Shown here: positions 33,550-33,873 of the stretch, in pieces
Position numbering within the stretch: position 1 is the first letter of the stretch
How the letters are laid out: each line of letters starts with the position of its first letter
NCBI GenBank assembly: GCA_023264995.1
Contig: JAHFUR010000042.1
Location: 1 to 33,873, forward strand
Length of the DNA: 33,873 nt
Source: Acidimicrobiia bacterium
GTDB lineage: Bacteria; Actinomycetota; Acidimicrobiia; Acidimicrobiales; AC-14
Direction: 5' to 3'
Translations under genes and position numbers: made by a program
Notes under the pieces: model-generated
Seen by the model: only the letters and a program-made list of their open reading frames with translations
What the model was told of the DNA's origin: nothing
Databases searched by the model: none

Positions 33550-33873
33550 CTACCGGCAGACCTCGAAATGGGCCGGGTCGTCGGCCGGCGCCGGCCGGCA
33601 CAGGCCGGCCTTGGCCCCGATCTCGGCCAGGCGGGCGACGACCTCGGGGGCCACGTCGACGGCCAGGCCCCGCTCGTGCATGGCCGCGGCCGACGGTGAC
33701 GCCCCCTCGGGCGCCCGGGTGCCGGCGACGATGGGCACGGGCCGGCCGAGGACCTGCTCGGCCCGGGCCAGCACGGCCCGCATGGCCGGGGCCAGGCCTT
33801 TGGCCGGGCCAGTGCCGGCGCCGGCGGAGCCGTCGTCGCGGTCGCCGGTGCGCCGGGCCCGGCCGGTGGCCTC
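33550..33873 (-). CDS. M15-type (VanY-like) peptidase fragment, 5' end outside window
   Basis: The frame is open from the window edge to TAG at 33550-33552, giving about 107 C-terminal residues. A Zn-ligand pattern of M15 D-Ala-D-Ala carboxypeptidases is visible: AAAMHERGLAVDVAP (His and Asp) and CRPAPADDPAHFEVC (final His). It probably trims cell-wall peptides if exported. The N-terminal part, any signal peptide and the first motifs lie beyond the window. Confidence 0.65.
   Translation of the reverse strand, partial: EATGRARRTGDRDDGSAGAGTGPAKGLAPAMRAVLARAEQVLGRPVPIVAGTRAPEGASPSAAAMHERGLAVDVAPEVVARLAEIGAKAGLCRPAPADDPAHFEVCR

Overview
This is a GC-rich, gene-dense chromosomal window from an actinobacterium. 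The evidence is a SenX3/RegX3-type phosphate regulator and kinase fragment, a DUF3566 membrane protein, a TIGR03086-type DinB-fold protein, frequent GTG/TTG starts and many 4-nt ATGA/GTGA overlaps. The secreted-protein repertoire (Asp-box propellers with C-terminal membrane anchors, 'xxRxLDTR' repeats) makes Acidimicrobiia a reasonable guess, but no marker gene in the window fixes the taxon.

Layout. (1) 1-4.9 kb: the tail of a LuxR-type regulator, a SnoaL-like protein, and two exported, membrane-anchored surface proteins, each followed by a hairpin. (2) 4.9-8.1 kb: a transglutaminase-like enzyme, a short hypothetical, an Fpg/Nei-type DNA glycosylase, a saccharopine-dehydrogenase-like protein coupled to a 45-aa membrane peptide, and tRNA-Ile(GAT). 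(3) 8.2-9.4 kb: two tandem, related Phd/RelE-type toxin-antitoxin units, the first with a frameshifted antitoxin. (4) 9.4-20.9 kb: a phosphate block. pstB-phoU-regX3 runs leftward and pstS-pstC-pstA rightward from a shared regulatory region with 11-bp Pho-box-like direct repeats facing both ways. Next come a secreted metallophosphoesterase with its own Pho-like box, a remnant of a senX3-like kinase, a zinc-ribbon ORF, a ParA ATPase overlapping a CHAD (polyphosphate-binding) gene, and a secreted PhoX/DUF839-type protein. (5) 21-24 kb: an internally duplicated small protein, a DinB-fold protein, and a CAP-domain protein with three tandem beta-rich repeats. (6) 24-29.2 kb: a tightly overlapping leftward operon of GH63-type glucosidase, flavin disulfide oxidoreductase and zinc-dependent glucose dehydrogenase. 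(7) 29.2-33.9 kb: a small secreted protein, a second Asp-box propeller, an FAD monooxygenase/reductase-like protein, a DUF3566 protein and a partial M15-type peptidase.

How the genes fit together. The phosphate block covers sensing (PhoU, RegX3), high-affinity uptake (PstSCAB), extracellular phosphate release (metallophosphoesterase, PhoX-like) and probably intracellular polyphosphate handling (CHAD). The most unusual part is the ParA-type partition ATPase encoded with a 4-nt overlap with the CHAD gene. I suggest, as inference only, a system that positions or segregates polyphosphate granules. The cognate kinase gene appears truncated to its last ~75 codons, so RegX3 is an orphan within this window. 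The GH63/oxidoreductase/glucose dehydrogenase operon looks like a route that releases glucose from a glucoside and oxidises it.
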